NCBI GenBank assembly: GCA_001692895.1
Contig: KV748178.1
Location: forward strand, 3,644,536 to 3,708,535
DNA: 64,000 nt
Reading direction: 5' to 3'
DNA from: Cenococcum geophilum 1.58
Lineage: Eukaryota > Ascomycota > Dothideomycetes > Gloniales > Gloniaceae
The position numbers and the translations under genes are program-made. Numbering within the stretch: the stretch's first letter is position 1; the number at the start of each line of letters is the position of its first letter. Below the pieces are notes generated by a model that made no database searches, was not told where the DNA came from, and was given only the letters and a program-made list of their open reading frames with translations. Positions 36,338 to 46,899 of the stretch are shown in pieces.

Positions 36338-36830
36338 CTTGTATAGGGTGCTCTTCTGGAGCTGATTGCTTGCCTAGTAGGAAGCTGGGTATTCGGATGC
36401 TGCTAATGCTGCTAGGTTGCTAGGTTGCTGCTGGAGCTGCTGGGTATTTGGGTACTGGGTGCCGCTGACGCTGCTGGGTATTTGGGTATTAGGTGCTGCT
36501 GACGCTGCTGGGTAGGTGGGTGCTGCTGATGCTGCTGAGGTGCGTCGCTTCGTGCCAAGGCGCGTCGCTACGCTGGAGTACTGCTTAAGGCTGTTGGGTA
36601 TTAATTTGTATGCTGAGACGCGTACTGGGTGGTGGTTTGCTGCTGAGTTGCGTCGCTACGTGCCAAGGCGCGTCGCTACGCTGGAGTACTGCGTAAAGCT
36701 GTTGGGTAGTTGGATATTGGGTGCTGTAAAAGCTGGTATGCTGCACGTAGTGCTGCTAAGGTAGCTGCTGCTGGGGTACTGCCCGAGGGCTGTTGGACGT
36801 TGGGTGCTGTCAAAGCTGGTATGCAGATAG
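36338..36830. repeat. GCTGCTGG-rich and ~110 bp repeats in the leader of the small LTR element
   Basis: Short GCTGCTGGGTATTTGGGT-like units (36,400-36,520), then a longer unit (CGTGCCAAGGCGCGTCGCTACG-type followed by CTGGAGTACTGC) at about 36,551-36,603 and again at 36,659-36,711. On the element's coding strand this is leader sequence with Ser/Thr/Pro/Gln-rich potential but no single convincing frame. The plus-strand frame across it is taken as a by-product of the repeats. Confidence 0.65.
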
Positions 36831-37056
36831 GCTCAACAAAGAGGTCTGCTGGGTGTTGATTTACTGCTGTAGAATGTCTTGTGCGTTGCGTATTTGTTAT
36901 ATATTCTAAGCTGGCTGGGGTTGGATGCTGCTAAGGTAGCTGCTGGTGTGGTTTTGCTGCTAGTACTGGAATGCTGCTTACGATTAAACGAAGCTGCTGG
37001 GGCGGCAGTGAACCTTGTTGCTCTATAGCCAACCGGTGAGGTTGACCATTGATCAA

Positions 37057-37230
37057 TATCGGTATCACCCAAGTGCACTTGTATGGCCTATTAACTGTTG
37101 AATTGATTCTTGTCTAATAGGTCTCGAAAGCAGAGGATCGTAAGGATCGCAGTGCCTAAGTAGGGGGCTGATGAGTCACCGTAAGGGTGACTAATCAGAG
37201 ACACGCGACTACGTGATATACATTCCAACA
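37057..37230 (-). repeat. 5' LTR of the small LTR element
   Basis: 174 bp, ends (plus strand) CATTCCAACA, i.e. TGTTGGAATG on the coding strand. Followed by TSD ACTAC. Confidence 0.92.
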
Positions 37231-38397
37231 ACTACCGTTACCTATAGTAAAAGTAGATAAGACGTTTAGCTTACTAACTTTATCCTTATTAAACTAGAGA
37301 ATAAAGGGCCTAAACTAGACGAGTTAGCGCCGTATATAATTATGTTAATAATATAAGGGAAGCAGAATTAGCATAGCAAGGTTAAGTATATAGGCTATAT
37401 ACAGAACGCTGACCCTATCCTTTACCCCCTCTCTATAATAGCCTTCTACTTCTTTAACCGCTGGGGTAAAGATAGCGCTAAGAGCTTCCTATCCTTTCGG
37501 TAGTTGGAGGACTACTATAACCTATACGTCTTCCCTAGTAGTATTAAAGTACCGTAACGGCCGCTAAGCTATTATATATAGTTTAAATAGAATAAAAAGA
37601 TATTCTAGGGGGTAGGAATTTACTTAAAGGAGAAAACCTATAGCGCCTGTAAGTAGAGCGTCCGGTATACCAAGCTTAGCGGCGTTAAGAAGACCTAAAT
37701 TAAATAGGCTGGACGCTGGAATACGGACGCGATAATAGGAGCCTACCTTAGCTACCTACCCCGTGCGTTTATACGGTTAATAGCCAGCTTCCTAAAGGAA
37801 GAAAAGGGCTACTTTCTCCCCCGCGTATAGGAGGTGCTAAAGAAGGCCCTTTATTTAAAGATATAGCCGAAGACTAATATCTAGCTAAAACGCATAAAGG
37901 CCTACTACCTAAATAGGGCTAATAATAAGGTTATATAGCTTAACCTTACAGGCTTAGGATTTCTACGCCTCCTCCGCATGCTTAAGGTAATCCTATTATA
38001 GGACTTAGTAATCCTACGTAAGCAGTTCCCGCTCTACCCCCTATAAAAAGACCTCCTCTTTAGCTGCGAGGAGTACCGGAGGTTCGCTATATGGGTAGAA
38101 AGCTCGCTAGCTAACGTAGTTACGCTAAATAAGCTAATAATGCGGAAATACTGGCCTACCTATAAGGCCGTAGCTAAGCTAAGACATAAGGCCGCGATCT
38201 CTAAGATAAAGGGGGTTTAATTACGCGTGCAGATGATCTTAGAACGCCTTGGCGAGATAGAGAGGTTATTAGCATTATTCGCACCTATATAGATCTAGTA
38301 AGGAAAGATAGGTATCTAGATAGGGCCTATAAAGTCCGTATATTTACCTTTAGGCAAGCCTATACTATCTACTATAATGTTTACTATATTCGCGCCG

Positions 38398-38577
38398 CCT
38401 GCTTAGCCGTCTATAATATCTATACTACCTACTTAGCTATCTATAATATCCGCACTGTTTACTTAGCCGTCTATAATATCCGCATCGTCCGCTTAGCTGT
38501 CTATAATATCTATACTACCCGCTTAGCTATCTACTATATCCGCACCACCCGCTTAGCTATCTACTATATCCGTATCG
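38398..38577 (+). repeat. 30 bp coding minisatellite in Crypton A
   Basis: Six tandem units of CxxGCTTAGCxxTCTATAATATCCxxACxx type. Each encodes a degenerate ten-residue repeat (roughly L/P-S-I/T-I-S-x-x-P-A plus a Gln/Trp-type stop) in the linker between the recombinase and GCR1_C-like domains. The same number of units is present in copy B. Confidence 0.8.
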
Positions 38578-39049
38578 CCCCTACTAACGCAGGCACAAGC
38601 TAATACTTAACTATCTCTCCTATTTATCCTTAATCTATAGGCGCCGCTAAGGAAATATAAAATGCTTTAAGGTGGTAATTTAGTCTTCTAGCTCTAGACT
38701 AAGTAGACTTTAGGGCTAGCAGGTAGGCCGTTAATTAAAGCTCTTAACCGCTGCTAGGGGGTACACTAGCGGGTTAATAGCGAGGCTATATTCTATAGCC
38801 GTCGCCGTAGGATAATTAAGGATATAAGACGGCGCGTAAAAGACGGTACGGCAAGAGATAAAAGATAGGCTATTAACTAGCTAGAACAGCTACGAGGCCA
38901 GCATTCTTTAAATTGGCTTTATAAGAATATCTAAATAGTTATTTTACTATAGTGACCAAAACGCCTTAATGTATAACTATACTAGTAACTAAGACGTCTT
39001 AATATATAACTGCACTGTAGTAATTAAAACGCCTTAATATAGGATTATG

Positions 39050-39119
39050 GTAACTAAGACGTCTTAATATAGGACTGCAGTAACCGTAGTGCAGTCCTAT
39101 ATTAAGACGTCTCGGTTAC
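39050..39119. terminator. Long hairpin near the 3' end of Crypton A
   Basis: Arms 39050-39079 and 39090-39119 are inverted copies over 30 bp with two mismatches, loop of 10. The arm motif (GTAACTAAGACGTCTTAATATAGGACTGCA type) is also iterated upstream from about 38,950 and again downstream to about 39,155. It lies just after the coding region. It may serve as a transcript end structure or as recombinase-binding repeats; neither is shown. Confidence 0.6.
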
Positions 39120-39794
39120 TAAAGTATAGTCCTATATTAAGGCGTCTTAGTTATTATAGTACAAGTATATTAAATTTAGAGTAATATTACGCGACCCCCT
39201 AGAAGTACCGATTAAACTTAAATTATATACCTTTTCGCCCAAAATCGCGCGCGAGGGTACTTGGGGGCGGTCGCTGCGCGACCTCGTGCGGGGTTCAGGC
39301 GCGTTATCAGCAGGGGTAGCCCTAACCTCGTATTAACCCGGGTCGTAACCGCGCTAAATCAGCCCCCCTGATATATAATAGGTATTGGAGGTCTAGGTTA
39401 GGCTTGGTATAACCTTAGGTTACGCACGACCCCCTAAGGTCCGCGATATATCGTCTAAATATTACCCCCCCCTTTTAGTAGTGGCCCCTACTTTTTGGAC
39501 GCGTTTTTAAGGCCTAGGTTAGTACTAGGTTAGTATAGAGGTCTTTATCGCGCGCCTTTAACCTTATCGTCGCCTTAATAATCTATTTTTTAACCCTCTT
39601 CTTATTCTCGTGCCCGCGCTAGCTCCTAGCTTATATAGGGCTTCTAGTTTTATATAGAACGGCCTACTATAATTCTAATTCTATAATATAGAGCTCTCTT
39701 CTTCTCCTCCTTTATTAATATTTACGCGTTTAGTGGCTTTATTTACCTATACCCACGCTATACTTACGCGTCTTCCCCCTAACCTCTTATAGAG

Positions 39795-42382
39795 ATAGAG
39801 TCTTTTAAAAATCTTCTTACCTTACGGTCTACTTTACAGTTAAAGAAAGCCCCCCTAGCCTCCTCCTCCCCCTTCTCCTATAGCCTCTAGAATAAATTTA
39901 AGGCCTAGATATTACGGCTATATAATATTTATAAGGCCTAGCGCTTAAAGAATACTATAAGGGCGTATAAGCCAAAGCAGAAAGAGTAGAAAGACTAGTA
40001 CGTAAGACTAAAAGGTAATACGGACGGCGCCTAGGTAACAGAAGATAAGCTTTACCTATTTTTAGAGTAGTAAGTTATTAACTAAGAATTATAGGCTGCT
40101 AGCTATTAAAAATGGAAGTTAAAACAGAAAGAGATATGGAAAGATAGTAAGCGGGCGAAGAAGAGGTAGAAGATAGTTGAGCGGGCAGGGCAGTTAGGGG
40201 GGAAGGTAGCTATAGGGGTAGCCGTAGGGGCAGCCGTAGGTATAGGGGAGGAAGCTATAAAGAAGGAAGGGGAGATATGGGACAAGGAGGCCCTAAACGC
40301 CCTATTTAATAAGATAGTCTAATACTTAGTTATAAATAGCTACGTCTTCGCTATTACTAAGCTTTACACGTAGTAGTTAGAAGGTAAGACTACGCAGCCA
40401 CTATAGGGGGCGAAGCTCTTAGTAGTACTGGATAGCGTCCGCTATAATAAGGACCGGATTTAACGCGTTAACTTTATTAATTAAGGCCTATTTATAATTA
40501 CTAGCGGCTATAATATTAAAGGGCTTAAAAAGGCAATCACTTAGTACTAGGAGACGGGCTTTAAGATACTAGGTTTAGTTAAGTCTTACCTTTAAACTGC
40601 AGCTAAGTATTTATTAGGTTTATATATACCCTACCTAGTCTATACAGCTGCCGTTTTCTAACCCGTTCCTTAGGCTATACTACCGTTACCTATAGTAAAA
40701 GTAGATAAGACGTTTAGCTTACTAACCTTATCCTTATTAAACTAGAGAATAAAGGGCCTAAACTAGACAAGTTAGCGCTATATATAATTATATTAATAAT
40801 ATAAGGGAAGTAGAATTAGTATGGTAAGGTTAAGTATATAGGCTATATACGGAACGCTAACCCTATTCTTTACCCCTTCTCTATAATAGCCTTCTACTTC
40901 TTTAACCGCTGGGGTAAAGATAGCGCTAAGAGCTTCCTATCCTTTTGGTAGCTAGAGGACTACTATAACCTATACGTCTTCCCTAGTAGTATTAAAGTAC
41001 TATAACGGCCGCTAAGCTATTATATATAGTTTAAATAGAATAAAAAAATATTTTAGGGGGTAGGAATTTACTTAAAGGAGAAGACCTATAGCGCCCGTAA
41101 GTAGAGCGTTCGGTATACTAAGCTTAGCGGCGTTAAGGAGACCTAAATTAAATAGGCCGGACGCTAGAATACGGACGCGATAATAGGAGCCTACCTTAGC
41201 TACCTACCCCGTGCGTTTATGCGGTTAATTACCGGCTTCCTAAAAAAAGAAAAGGGCTACTTTCTCCCCCACGTATAGGAGGTGCTAGAGGAGGCCCTTT
41301 ATTTAAAGATATAGCCTAAAACTAATGTTTAGCTAAAATGCATAGAGGCCTACTACCTAAGTAGGGCCGATAATAAGGTTATATAGCTTAACTTTATAGG
41401 CTTAAAATTTCTACGCCTCCTCTACGCGCTTAGAGTAATCCTATTATAGGACTTAGTAATCCTACATAAGCAGTTCCCGCTCTACCCCCTATAAAAAGAC
41501 CCCCTCTTTAGCTATAAGGAGTACTAGAGGTTCGCTATATAGGTAAAAAGCTCACTAGCTAACGTAGTTACGCTAAATAAGCTAATAATGTGGAAATACT
41601 GGCCTACCTATAAGGCCGTAGCTAAGCTAAGATATAAGGCCGCGATTTCTAAGATAAAGGGGGTTTAATTACGCGTGTAGATAATTTTAGAACGCCTTAG
41701 CGAGATAGAGAGGTTATTAGCATTATTTACACCTATATAGATCTAGTAAGGAAAGACAGGTATCTGGATAGGGCCTACAGAGTCTATATATTTACCTTTA
41801 GGCGAGCCCACACTATCTACTATAACGTTTACTATATCCGCGCCGCCTACTTAGCCGTTTATAATATCCGTACTACCTACTTAGCCGTCTATAATATCCG
41901 TACTATCCGCTTAGCTATTTATAATATCTATATCGTCCGCTTAGCTATCTATAATATCCGTACCGCCTGCTTAGCTATTTACTATATCCGCACTACCCGC
42001 TTAGCCGTCTACTATATCCGTATCGCCCCTACTAACGCAGGCATAAGCTAATACTTAACTATCTCTCCCATTTATCCTTAACCTATAGGCGCCGCTAAGG
42101 AAATATAAAATGCTTTAAGGTAGTAATTTAGTCTTCTAGCTCTAGATTAAGTAGACTTTAGGGCTAGCGGGTAGGCCGTTAATTAAAGCTCTTAACTATT
42201 GCTAGGGGGCACGTTAGCGGGTTAATAGCGAGGCTATGTTTTATAGCCGTCGCTATAGAATAATTAAGGATATAAGACGGCGCGTAAAAGACGGTACGGT
42301 AAAAGATAAGAGATAGGCTATTAACTAGCTAGAATAGCTATAAGGCCGGCATTCTTTAGATTAGCTTTATAAGAATATCTAA
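39795..42382 (+). pseudogene. Crypton B tyrosine recombinase with GCR1_C-like domain
   Basis: Same architecture as copy A. The start codon is mutated to ATA (39795). The catalytic region near 41,080-41,215 reads KTYSARK-SVRYTKLSGV and then a GR-x-N-DAIIGAYLSYLPR block, with the signature His as Tyr and the nucleophile Tyr in YLSYLP kept. The GCR1_C-like end is at about 42,150-42,380. TAA/TAG stops replace Gln/Trp codons throughout. The 30 bp minisatellite is at about 41,846-42,025. Confidence 0.82.
41846..42025 (+). repeat. 30 bp coding minisatellite in Crypton B
   Basis: Six units, equivalent to the array in copy A at an offset of 3,448 bp, with scattered transitions between units. Confidence 0.78.
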
Positions 42383-42497
42383 ATAGTTATTTTACTATAG
42401 TAACCAAGATGCCTTAATATATAACTGTACTAGTAACTAAGACGCCTTAATATATAACTACACTATAGTAATTAAGACGCCTTAATATAGGACTATA

Positions 42498-42567
42498 GTA
42501 ACTAAGACGCCTTAATATAGGACTGTAGTAACCGTAATACAGTCCTATATTAAGACGTCTTAGTTAC
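42498..42567. terminator. Long hairpin near the 3' end of Crypton B
   Basis: Exact positional counterpart of the copy A hairpin. The arms carry GTAACTAAGACGCCTTAATAT and its inverted counterpart, with flanking iterations of the same motif between about 42,400 and 42,600. Confidence 0.58.
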
Positions 42568-42828
42568 TAAAATATAGTCCTATATTAAGGCGTCTTAGTT
42601 ACTATAGTGTAAGTATATTAAATTTAGAGCAATATTACGCGACCCCCTAGAAGTACTGATTAAACTTAAATTATATACCTTTTCGCCCAAAATCGCGCGC
42701 GAGGGTACTTGGGGGCGGTCGCTGCGCGACCTCGTGCGGGGTTCGGGCGCGTTATCAGCAGGGGTGGCCCTAACCTCGTATTAACCCGGGTTATAACCGC
42801 GCCAAATCAGCCCCCCCGATATGTGATA

Positions 42829-45812
42829 GTTATTAAGGTGCTATTGTAATTAGTATTATACGTAGGTTAACTACTTTAGCGTTCCTTCTACCTTAATATA
42901 TAGTGGTGGCGAGTCTTAACACTTATAATTAACTAAACTATTAAGTATAACTACTTAATCTATTCTTTAATAAGTTGCTACTATACAGCAATATAATACG
43001 CACGTTATTAATTTCCTTTAATAATATCTTAAGTCTTAGTTAACTAGTTAGCCGGTTTACTAGCAACTCTAAAAAACAGGTAGCTTAGTTTTTAGACTAG
43101 ATAAAGCAGTATAATAGTATACCTTTACTAGTAGATTAACTAGCTCCTCCTAACTCCTTAATTTAGCCGCTTTCGCGTATATTTATAAATTCTTACCTAA
43201 CTTCTTAGACTCCCTCCTAACGCTCTACTCCTTTAACTTTAACCCCTTAAACTTCTTTTACTTTAACTTATCAGCCTCTCTCCTAGCGGTTTACTCCTTA
43301 TAATTAGGCTACTTAAGATCCTCTATTATTAACTACTTAGGCTCCTCCTTAATTAACCTATTAGCCTAGGCCTATATTTATAAATGTGTATAATAATAAG
43401 AAGTATATTTTATAAGCTGCTTAGGAATTGTATATATAACTAGTAAATTATAATTTGGTAAATAGTTTAATAAATAGGTTTATAGTTCTTTTTTTAGGAT
43501 AAATAAGTAGTAACTTATAGCCTTTAAAATAGTTAAATAAATAGGCTAATTAATTCCTTAACTGCTTTTTAGTTTAATTTAATTTAAAAGTTTACTTAAA
43601 AATTAACTACTTATACTTTTCTAGTATGTAATAAAGCTAAACTATCTAGAAATACTAAGCCTATCTTATTTATACCTCCCATATTCCTAAATATATAGCT
43701 TTTAGTATTAACAACCGCTTACGCCTATTTCGCCTATTATTTCTTATCTCTTTGCTATAGTTTTTTAATACTAGGCCGCTAATATTCTTACTAATAGGTG
43801 CTAATATTAACTGCCTATATAAGATAGAAGCTATACCCTCTAAACCCCACCACACCTTATTAGTAGTGGAATCTATAGTTCTTACCTTTTTTTTCTACCT
43901 TTACGGGTTCTACTACTAGGAGCTATAAGTAGTTTTAGGCTAAGCTTTATACTATTAGTTAGTAAAGCAGTCTATAAGTCTACCAGTTAAGTCTTTAGCA
44001 CTATTAGTTAAGTCTTTAGTATTAGCAGTTTAGTCTCTAGCACTACGCTCTTACTACTCTGTAATTCTAGTTCCTGCAACTACTTATATTTAATTTCTTA
44101 CTACTATAACTAGTATAAACCACTACAACCTTATCTTAGCGACTAGTTATACTATAGCGGAGGGGATAGCATACTATACTAGGTAAAGGAAGGTAGAGTA
44201 ACTCCTTTAGCTAAAGATGGCACCGCTATTAAAAAAGGGGATTCTAATACTAAGCTAAATAAGCGTATATGGTTTTTTATAAGCTTCTTTTACTATAATA
44301 TAACTAGTAAAGCAGTCTTATTATTAATCTTAGTTTGTCTTTTTATAACTTATACCCTTTATTTATTAGCTATAAGCTTACTATTACTAGCGCTACCAGC
44401 TATAGGTAATAAGTCACTAGTACTAGATACTAGTTTCTTAGGTTTTTTAAACTCTAACTACTTATCTAGTATACTATTTATATTTTAGCGAAGAAACTAA
44501 ACTAGCTATTCTCCCTAAGCTATAGCATACTTCTACTTATTTAATAAAAAATACTTATAGAGATCTTTATAGTTTATATTAGAAACCTAGTAGCTAAGGT
44601 AACCTTATTAAAGGCGTGTATAATTACCTACTAGTAGTAACTAGGTAAGAAATATAAAGAAAGCATTAGAGTAAATCTTTCTTCTATTAGGACTAACTTA
44701 TCTACTTATACTTAACACTATTTAACTAGCTATTAGAGAGCAATACCTTACTTTAAGCCTAAGGTTAGTTTTTAAAGGGAGACTAGAGTAGTCGGCGTAG
44801 TAGTTATAATAAGAAAATTAAGGTTATAACCTATACTATTATAATAACTCTCTTATAGTGCCTTTAGAGTTTATATTTTAGGATTATATTTATCCTTCTA
44901 AAGAAACTTAAGTAGGTATTTATAGTAGCAGTTACTATTTAGTATAGCCCTTTAATAATCGCTTATAGAGTCCCTACTTTTAATCTTCTACTTTATTTAA
45001 AGATAAACTTTATTCTTACTAGTTAACTAGTTAGTAGCTATGCCGTTAAGTTCCTGGTTTAAATAAGGGTACTAGTTTAATAAGTTACCATTATAATCTA
45101 AATTGGACTTATAACTGCTCCCCTAAGAAAATAATTACTATAACTAACTTACCCGGCAATCGCGTAAGAGTATATTACGTCTATATTTTAGCTTAGACGT
45201 TATTTAACTAGTAACTTTTTCTTAAGTTAACTCCTTTTAGTATCCTAGCTAATTAAACGCCTAATATAGTATAAAGAATACAGCTACTCTAGTTTTATTA
45301 TAACCCCTTACTATATAACTAAACCTCTACTATAAATCTCTAATATCATCTATAATTGGGAAATTCTATTAAATAACTATATAAATATCTAGAATATCCA
45401 TACCTATTCTAAGAGCAGTTATAGCTACAATAATCCAAATATCCAACTCCTTACTGCGGAAGATATTATATATCCTATCCTAATTATACTTCGCCATATA
45501 AAATATATATATCCTAACTATCTAGTTTATAAGACGCGCTAAGTAGCTCTTTTAAATAAGAGACTCCTTAAGGTACTAAGAGACTACCGCAATGCGTCTT
45601 CTACCATTAAGAAATATAATTATTTTTAGGATTTTTTAAGGAGTTAAGCCACCGCCTAAAGACTTAACTGCTTAGTTAAGTAAGAAGTATAACTGCTTAT
45701 AGTAGTTTATCTTTCCTTTTAGTATTAAAAACACATAAATTAAGATATCTAGTTGGTTAATAAATATATAGATAATTTCTAATATACCTAGTTTAGTTCC
45801 CTTTAGCTAAAA
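42829..45812 (+). pseudogene. Decayed Gln/Thr/Pro-rich frame, continuation after the Cryptons
   Basis: One plus-strand frame can be followed with Gln/Trp-type stops for over 1.4 kb: IKVLL-LVLYVG at the junction, LTLTP-TSFTLTY and QLAPPNSLI-like stretches near 43,140-43,280, IPKYIAFSINNRLRLFRLLF near 43,690, GANINCLYKIEAIPSKPHHT near 43,810. It becomes hydrophobic and less clear towards 45,800. A short 24-27 bp repeat (GTTAAGTCTTTAGCACTATT type) occurs at about 43,983-44,048. No family recognised. The 61-codon minus-strand frame at 43670-43855 lies opposite this frame and is not supported. The region ends at the Gypsy X1 insertion and seems to continue at 53,768. Confidence 0.35.
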
Positions 45813-46236
45813 TGTAACGGAACCTTGTAGCAAGAACTACGATGGGCTCGTTATTGGGCTAGGTGTGTAGGTAATATAAGTTAAAGTTAACAACGTAATA
45901 ATAACTAGTGGAGTAGTTTCCTAATAGATTAACTCTAATTATATTCTAAGAATTACTATAAGGAAGGAACTGTTTAGGTAGGGACTAAGGGTCCTTAAAT
46001 ACACAACCGTACTCTTATAAAATCCTTCTTATATATAATATACGTGTGCTCTATCTACTCTATTACAAATCCTATAGATTATATAGATTATATAGATTAC
46101 CCTACGTAACCTTAGTTACTATTCTTTATTATATAGCTCTATCGGCTCCATCTTAGACTGTGCTTATATTAACTAACTAGCTTCTTCCGTCTCTTCTCTA
46201 AGTAGTTATAATATTGTACTTAAAGCGTCCNTAATA
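45813..46236 (-). repeat. 3' LTR of Gypsy X1
   Basis: 424 bp; plus-strand start TGTAACGGAACC, end GCGTCCNTAATA (RIP form of GTAACA). Same length as the two other family-X LTRs. Confidence 0.92.
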
Positions 46237-46899
46237 CNATCTCCCTCCTNTTTATCTTNNTCCTTAAAGATTTAAAANATCTCTAAGTNNTTTACTAGAG
46301 GTATAATATCCGTCTAATTAATTTGGTTAATATCCTTACTTATTATACCTAAAGTAATTTCTTCTTCTTCTATAGCCCGTCGGTCTTATACCATTACTAT
46401 TATATTATCTCTTAGTAAGATTATACTATCTCCGTGTTCACGTTGTTTAAAAAAGGGGTTAGTTTATATTATGCTAGCGAGTCCATCTTTATAATAACCG
46501 TCCTCTTATTTAAAGTATACTAATATAAATATTTATTTATTCTATAACGTTCGCTCTATTTCTAATGCTAAATATATATAACCTATTACTCTTAATAGTC
46601 GTCTAGTTCCCTAATTAATTTATCTTAGGGTTTTATATTTAATCTACTGCTACGCGGCTAGATAATAAACTATCTATTACTCTAGCGGAATTACGTTATT
46701 CCCGTAATACTAAATAAGAGGCTACTAAAGCTTAGCAAAGAGCCCTTAATTCTTATCTTACTGCGTTTACTTAGTTAATTCGTCTAAGAAGGTTTATAAA
46801 AGGTCTATTCTAAGGAGTAGAAACTTATAAAATAAGATTTATAGAAACTTAGTAATAAAAGAACAGATTCTCTTTTAATAGAAAGGAAATAGGTCTAAG

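Larger units (their letters stand above)
35203..37230 (-). mobile_element. Small non-autonomous LTR element carrying a WW/zinc-finger gene
   Basis: 2,028 bp with 174 bp LTRs differing by three transitions, flanked by a perfect 5 bp TSD, ACTAC (35198-35202 and 37231-37235). Copy B of the Crypton shows the empty site. On the minus strand the LTR starts TGTTGGAATG, typical of Copia LTRs, and ends in ATA (RIP form of ACA), so the element is minus-strand. A TTGGCTATAGAGC motif about 23 bp inside the 5' LTR edge resembles an initiator-Met tRNA primer site. A purine-rich AAAGAAAGAA tract lies before the 3' LTR. There is no gag, RT or integrase. The only supported gene is the one at 35476-36027. Its sequence is far less RIP-altered than the rest of the window. 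Confidence 0.88.
34314..38934 (+). pseudogene. Crypton A tyrosine recombinase with GCR1_C-like domain (split by an LTR element)
   Basis: Starts at ATG 34314 (MESFKNLLTLRSTLQLKKAP). A Lys/Glu-rich region follows, then SYVSAITKLYA, a block resembling the N-terminal DNA-binding part of fungal Ndc10/Crypton proteins. After the insert, the catalytic half reads NADPILYPLSIIAFYFFNRW (about 37,410), then KTYSACK-SVRYTKLSGV and AGRWNTDAIIGAYLSYLPR (about 37,630-37,770). These are the H-x-x-R, GRW and nucleophile-Tyr motifs, with the His codon now Tyr. A GCR1_C-like C-terminus lies at about 38,700-38,930 (LAGRPLIKALNR, FYSRRRRIIKDI). The frame changes near 37,250-37,300 in both copies, perhaps an intron with a CTTACTAAC branch-site-like motif. 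Role: excision and integration of a circular intermediate. Confidence 0.82.
33900..39380 (+). mobile_element. Crypton A (tyrosine-recombinase DNA transposon), interrupted
   Basis: First of two head-to-tail copies. It starts GGTATTGGAGGTCTAGG and ends ATATATAATA, directly joined to copy B. Its gross length of 5,481 bp becomes exactly 3,448 bp after removing the LTR element at 35203-37230 and one ACTAC duplication, the same as copy B. No terminal inverted repeats are evident, as expected for Cryptons, which integrate by tyrosine recombinase. It carries one coding region with YR and GCR1_C-like domains, a 30 bp coding minisatellite and a 3' hairpin. It is less RIP-mutated than copy B (for example ATG start kept, TGGCATAACCTCAGG against TGGTATAACCTTAGG). 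It interrupts the Gln-rich frame. Confidence 0.88.
39381..42828 (+). mobile_element. Crypton B, uninterrupted tandem copy
   Basis: 3,448 bp, from GGTATTGGAGGTC to GATATGTGATA. It abuts copy A with no spacer and the right flank begins GTTATTAAGG. Identical in length to copy A without its insert, so no net indels have accumulated. The differences I could see are transitions, and B carries more of the RIP type. It lacks the small LTR element, so that insertion either followed the duplication or was never present in this copy. Confidence 0.9.

Noticed and set aside
36516..36764. 82-codon plus-strand frame with an internal repeat
   Set aside because: It is produced by the duplicated unit in the leader of the minus-strand LTR element; no domain, and opposite to the element's orientation.
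36833..37078. 81-codon minus-strand frame starting inside the 5' LTR
   Set aside because: Ser/Thr-rich reading through the repeat-built leader, in a different frame from the WW/zinc-finger gene, and starting in the LTR. Kept only as possible leader potential.
38398..38577. Regular 30 bp repeats considered as a CRISPR array
   Set aside because: Units are directly adjacent without spacers, are in frame within a Crypton coding region, and the genome is fungal.
33900..42828. Tandem repeats considered as LTRs of one large element
   Set aside because: The repeats are 3.4 kb and each contains its own recombinase gene; there is no internal region between them.
43670..43855. 61-codon minus-strand open frame
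   Set aside because: It lies opposite a longer plus-strand frame with RIP-type stops; stops are scarce on the minus strand by chance.
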